From assembly GCA_030737835.1 (NCBI GenBank), contig JAUJYN010000041.1, forward strand, positions 779,135-843,134: a stretch of DNA of 64,000 nucleotides. Reading direction: 5' to 3'. Below the pieces are notes generated by a model that was given only the letters and a program-made list of their open reading frames with translations, made no database searches and had not been told where the DNA came from. A program made the position numbers and the translations under genes. This DNA comes from Acorus gramineus (taxonomy: Eukaryota; Streptophyta; Magnoliopsida; Acorales; Acoraceae). The first letter of the stretch is position 1. Every line of letters starts with the position of its first letter. Positions 60,529 to 64,000 of the stretch are shown piece by piece.

Positions 60529-63500
60529 TTCTCCCCCCCTTAGGAAATTTAGTCCTGAAATTTAAAAACCCAAAAGGGAAGACCGAAAGTATCAGCTTAG
60601 ACCTTTGCTCCCAAGTGGTCTTCGCACCGGACTGGCGCTACAACCCACTGCAATCAAAGGAACAGTCTTAGCGTGGAGCCTCTTCTCATGCTTGTCCCTG
60701 ACCTCGATCCACTGCTCCACAACGACAAATCCACCTCGAGGATGAGGCGGTCGAACAGAAAGACTGAGCAGGATCGTGGACATAACGCCTCGGCCATGGG
60801 ACAAGGACGACGTCGTGGGCATGAACCAGCTGTGGGGGAAAGGCTACATGATAAGCCACCTCCCCAATCCACTCAATGACGAGAAAAGGTCCCATTAAAG
60901 AGCAAACTCAGCTTGCCCCGAACGTCGAACAGAGGGTGCCCCTAAACCAGGACACCTTCTGAAAATATGGTCGCCAAAACCCAAAGGTAAGCCCCTGGCG
61001 ACGATGACCTGGGTAGCCCTCTGTCGGTTCTGGGAGGTGCAGATATACACACGAACCAACCCGGCCACCGCAAGGTCAAACAACTAACTTATGGCCCCTC
61101 CAACTGGCGCATCCCAACCGTCCCAACACAAGGGAGGTATGAAACTGCGCCTGTAGAGTGCCCTTCACAGATCCATCTGGGTGCTCGAATGGCAGTCGCT
61201 TGCAGGCATACCCCAACAAATGGGTGGTGCCTCACCCAACTGCCCTCATCATCGAGCACGCAGGCACATAGCATGTCCTCCAAGGTCCGAATCGTCCTCA
61301 TTGACTGGCTGTCCATCGCGATGAAACGCTATACTTAAATGGAGGCTCGCGCCAAAGGCTGCGCCACAACCTCAAAGTAACCCTCGCGTCTCAACCGAAA
61401 ATAGCGCCGACTGGAGTGCCATGAAGACGAACAATCGCGAAGGTGAAAACCCACGTCAAGGCGTCCAGAGACTCAATCAGTCTGATAGGGAGGGAAACGC
61501 GGACTTAGTCAGTCGGTCAATGATCACCTAGACGGCGTCGTGACCCGAACGTGACATTAACGAGTCTGCAACAATCCCTGATAACCCTCTCCCACGTCCA
61601 CTGAGGAATCTCAATGGACTGACGCTTTCCACGCGATGATGATCTCGAACTTTGCCTGAGGGCATGCCAACCTGGGGAAACAAGGTCACCCACATCACCT
61701 TATCATCACACCACAGCAAACTCAACAAAGACTACCTCAAAGTAGTCCTCGAAAACCCAATCAAACTTTTGAGATCCACGAAGGCATCCGGCGCACTCGT
61801 CAACCCCGACGGCAGTACTTAAAACTCGTAGTGCCTGAACGGTCATGAAAGGCCATCTACGGGATGTCCAACCCTCGGATCTCCAACTTGTGGTACCCTT
61901 GTGCGAAGATCGATCTAACAGCAGACACTCGCTCTCAGAGCTGGTCAAATAGATCATCGATTCGCGGCAAAGGTAATTGATCTTCTACCTCCACGGGGAG
62001 ATCAAAACAACACCATGAACAATCAAGTTCGGATTCTGCTCCTCGAGCATGGCTGGCGCTCATGATAACACTTACACACTAGGTAAGCCGCTCAACCACA
62101 CTTAATCCACAAGACACGCATTAAGGGGTCGTCGAACCTCGACAATGCCTATGCGACGTCATCTATCTGATAGGCGGTTGAGTCCCATCACGAACGCTAG
62201 CGACGTCTCCTTATTCGCGACCAATGTGGGGCAAACGCGACAGTATCCACAACTGTGCTTACATGCCGCCAGAGATAGGCCGCTCATCACAACCATTGGA
62301 ACTCCGGCATCCTGCACTCCATGGGCAGATTCATCACGGGGAGTCCACGCTCTCGTCATCATTTAGCAGCACTCTCCTGGTGTGGCCTCCACCTGGTAGC
62401 CTCCCAAGCCCGCTATCTCTGCCATATGGGCGCACCACAAGCATAGGATCTGGGAGCACCTCACAGGGCTCTGGCCTCAACCGGGCAGCTACAACACACA
62501 ATGATTTATCGAAGCGACTCCAGATGCCACTATGGAACCCTGTCCACTAGCGATCGCCCACTGAGCTGCAATAGGACGCACCCAATCCCGATCGAACGCA
62601 TCACCACACCCAACCGCGATGCATCGGAGCAAACTGCGAACCCACCCCTCCCAGACGGAAGGTAAGAACTGGCACTGAGGTGAGCCTTCACTTAAACTCC
62701 AGGAAGCTCTCCTCGCAAGACGGGGACCATTCGAACCGGACATCCTTCCGAGCGAGGCGGTTAAGAGGTACAGCTATCTTCGAGAAACCCTCGACAAACC
62801 TCCCGCAAAAAACCCGCCAAGCCCAGGAAGCTCCGAATCTCTGCGGGGTTCGACGGTCGACGCCAACTTAACACGGTGAGCATCTTATCCGGGTCCACAG
62901 ATATGCCCTCGCCAGAAAATCACGTGGCCCAGAAAGGCCCTCCAACCAAAACTCGCACTTAATCCACCATCAATTTGATGCTTCTAAGGTAGTCCTTGAC
63001 TGGGAAAAGAAACCTTGGCAGGGCACCATGAGGTCCCGATATAGGATACCCCGACAACCAAACAAGGAACACGGAGTACCCTAGCCCGGGTCTCAACGCT
63101 GACCCTGCAAGGCCCCTCATCCAGAGTAGGAAGTCTAGAAGAAGACATCACCCTTAAAGAACACTACTAACCCCACTGGATCATCTACATCTAGATAATC
63201 ACCCATCGATATCCTTCAACATCCATCACAAGACCGGACCCAACATCTTTGGGAACGGTCGAATCAACAATTGGGTCACGAGACGTCGCGTCTTCGCCTC
63301 ATCCACACCCTCACTCCCGAAAGGAGGAAACTTGGGACTTTGGGAGAGACTTAGACTGCTCTACACCCCTGGTCCACCGGTAGCCTCTCCCCGCTCCGTA
63401 GCTTACCTGTTACAGGATAGCCTGTCTAACGCCGGGGCTGTACTACACGGATCTGACGAAGGGGAGAACGATTCCACGCTCGCGACATCATTCATTAATC

Positions 63501-64000
63501 CTTTTCCGGGTTAGCCTCTACCTGGCATACTCCCACGATCAGTACCCCTCCGACTACATCGGTGGTACCTACGGATGGTAATTCTCTGCCAGGACAGCTA
63601 CAACCCGGCCTCCTCAACTCGAACAACCACTCTCAATACTCGCGCTGCAGCCTCTAGCTCCACCTCCCTCACCAGGGGATCCTGAACTTTCACCGCTGGG
63701 AACACCACGGGGACTGGGGGTACTTCGGGTACCACTGGCGGATCTGCCATCAAGGGGACCTGTGGAACTGCATCACGGGCCGCCCGCAGCTCCTGAGTCT
63801 CCCGTGCTTGCTCTGCCAATACTCTAGCCTGGGCCTCCAGTGCCCTCACCTGAGTCTCCACCAAATCTGTTATCCGAGCGAACGCACGTTTCCATGCAGG
63901 AGGCTCCTGCGCCGATCCTGGCCTCACAGCCGTGGACTCTCCAGTAGCATCCTCGCCTCTGGTAGGTCCGGAAACCTCCAAAGGTCGAGAGGGACCTAGT
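60529..64000 (-). mobile_element. internal region of a decayed gypsy element (runs off window)
   Basis: Shares order with the better element at 26.8-31.6 kb: integrase/chromodomain-end relics near 60600-60900, integrase relics to about 61650, reverse-transcriptase and RNase H relics scattered to about 62960, and gag start near 63981-63600 (GEDATGESTAVRPGSAQEPP). It is heavily decayed, with many breaks and internal loss. Blocks resembling LTR sequence (63298-63600) and a 117-bp module sit inside it. A fossil, clearly older than the element at 24-34 kb. Confidence 0.8.
63001..63117 (+). repeat. 117-bp module, copy 2 (in gypsy internal region)
   Basis: Same length and ends as 58563-58679; a small number of mismatches by eye (for example GGCAGGGCACCATGAGG against GGGAGGGCAGCATGTGG). 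Confidence 0.8.

Overview
The window is nuclear DNA of a flowering plant, probably a eudicot or early-diverging angiosperm. Three things point there: GT-AG multi-exon genes with AT-rich introns, plant-specific families (an ABCG22-type half-transporter and an LRR receptor-like protein), and dense plant transposons (Tekay/Del-type Ty3/gypsy, L1-type LINE, Mutator-like, hAT and MITEs). I cannot name the species from sequence alone.

Layout. 1-2.6 kb: possible 5' exon of an unidentified transcription unit, a MITE, a SINE-like piece with an (ATT)n tail and a 31-bp triplicate repeat. 2.7-11.8 kb (minus strand): a complete ten-exon ABCG22-like gene, about 728 residues, with a TATA box, a probable 5'-UTR intron, and intronic insertions. 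11.8-22.4 kb: gene-free DNA holding a G-box cluster, a long foldback MITE, a LINE remnant, MITEs, and a SINE that was later hit by a very GC-rich hAT-type element. 22.46-22.67 kb: a relic resembling the promoter of the receptor gene 15 kb downstream.

22.8-36.85 kb: one Mutator-like element of about 14 kb with ~100-bp terminal inverted repeats and an exact 9-bp target duplication. It carries unidentified coding pieces and a captured fragment resembling the N-terminus of a BABY BOOM/PLETHORA transcription factor (a Pack-MULE). A 10.2-kb Tekay-type gypsy element lies inside it.

37.5-46.2 kb (plus strand): an LRR receptor-like protein gene whose introns and LRR exons have been tandemly triplicated. 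Three 141-bp symmetric exons lie in repeats of about 1.15-1.19 kb, and the third has lost its GT donor. 47.7-48.9 kb: a near-identical copy of the 3' half of this gene, joined directly to an LTR end. 49.3-55.5 kb: an L1-type LINE, 5'-truncated, interrupted by a solo LTR with a perfect TSD. 55.5-64 kb: gypsy LTR pieces in both orientations, then a heavily decayed gypsy internal region running off the window.

Only two host genes are clearly supported. The ABC transporter looks intact. The receptor-like protein looks largely intact but has two splice or phase problems. Nothing here forms an operon-like system. The main interest is how nested transposons have captured, duplicated and rebuilt host gene pieces.
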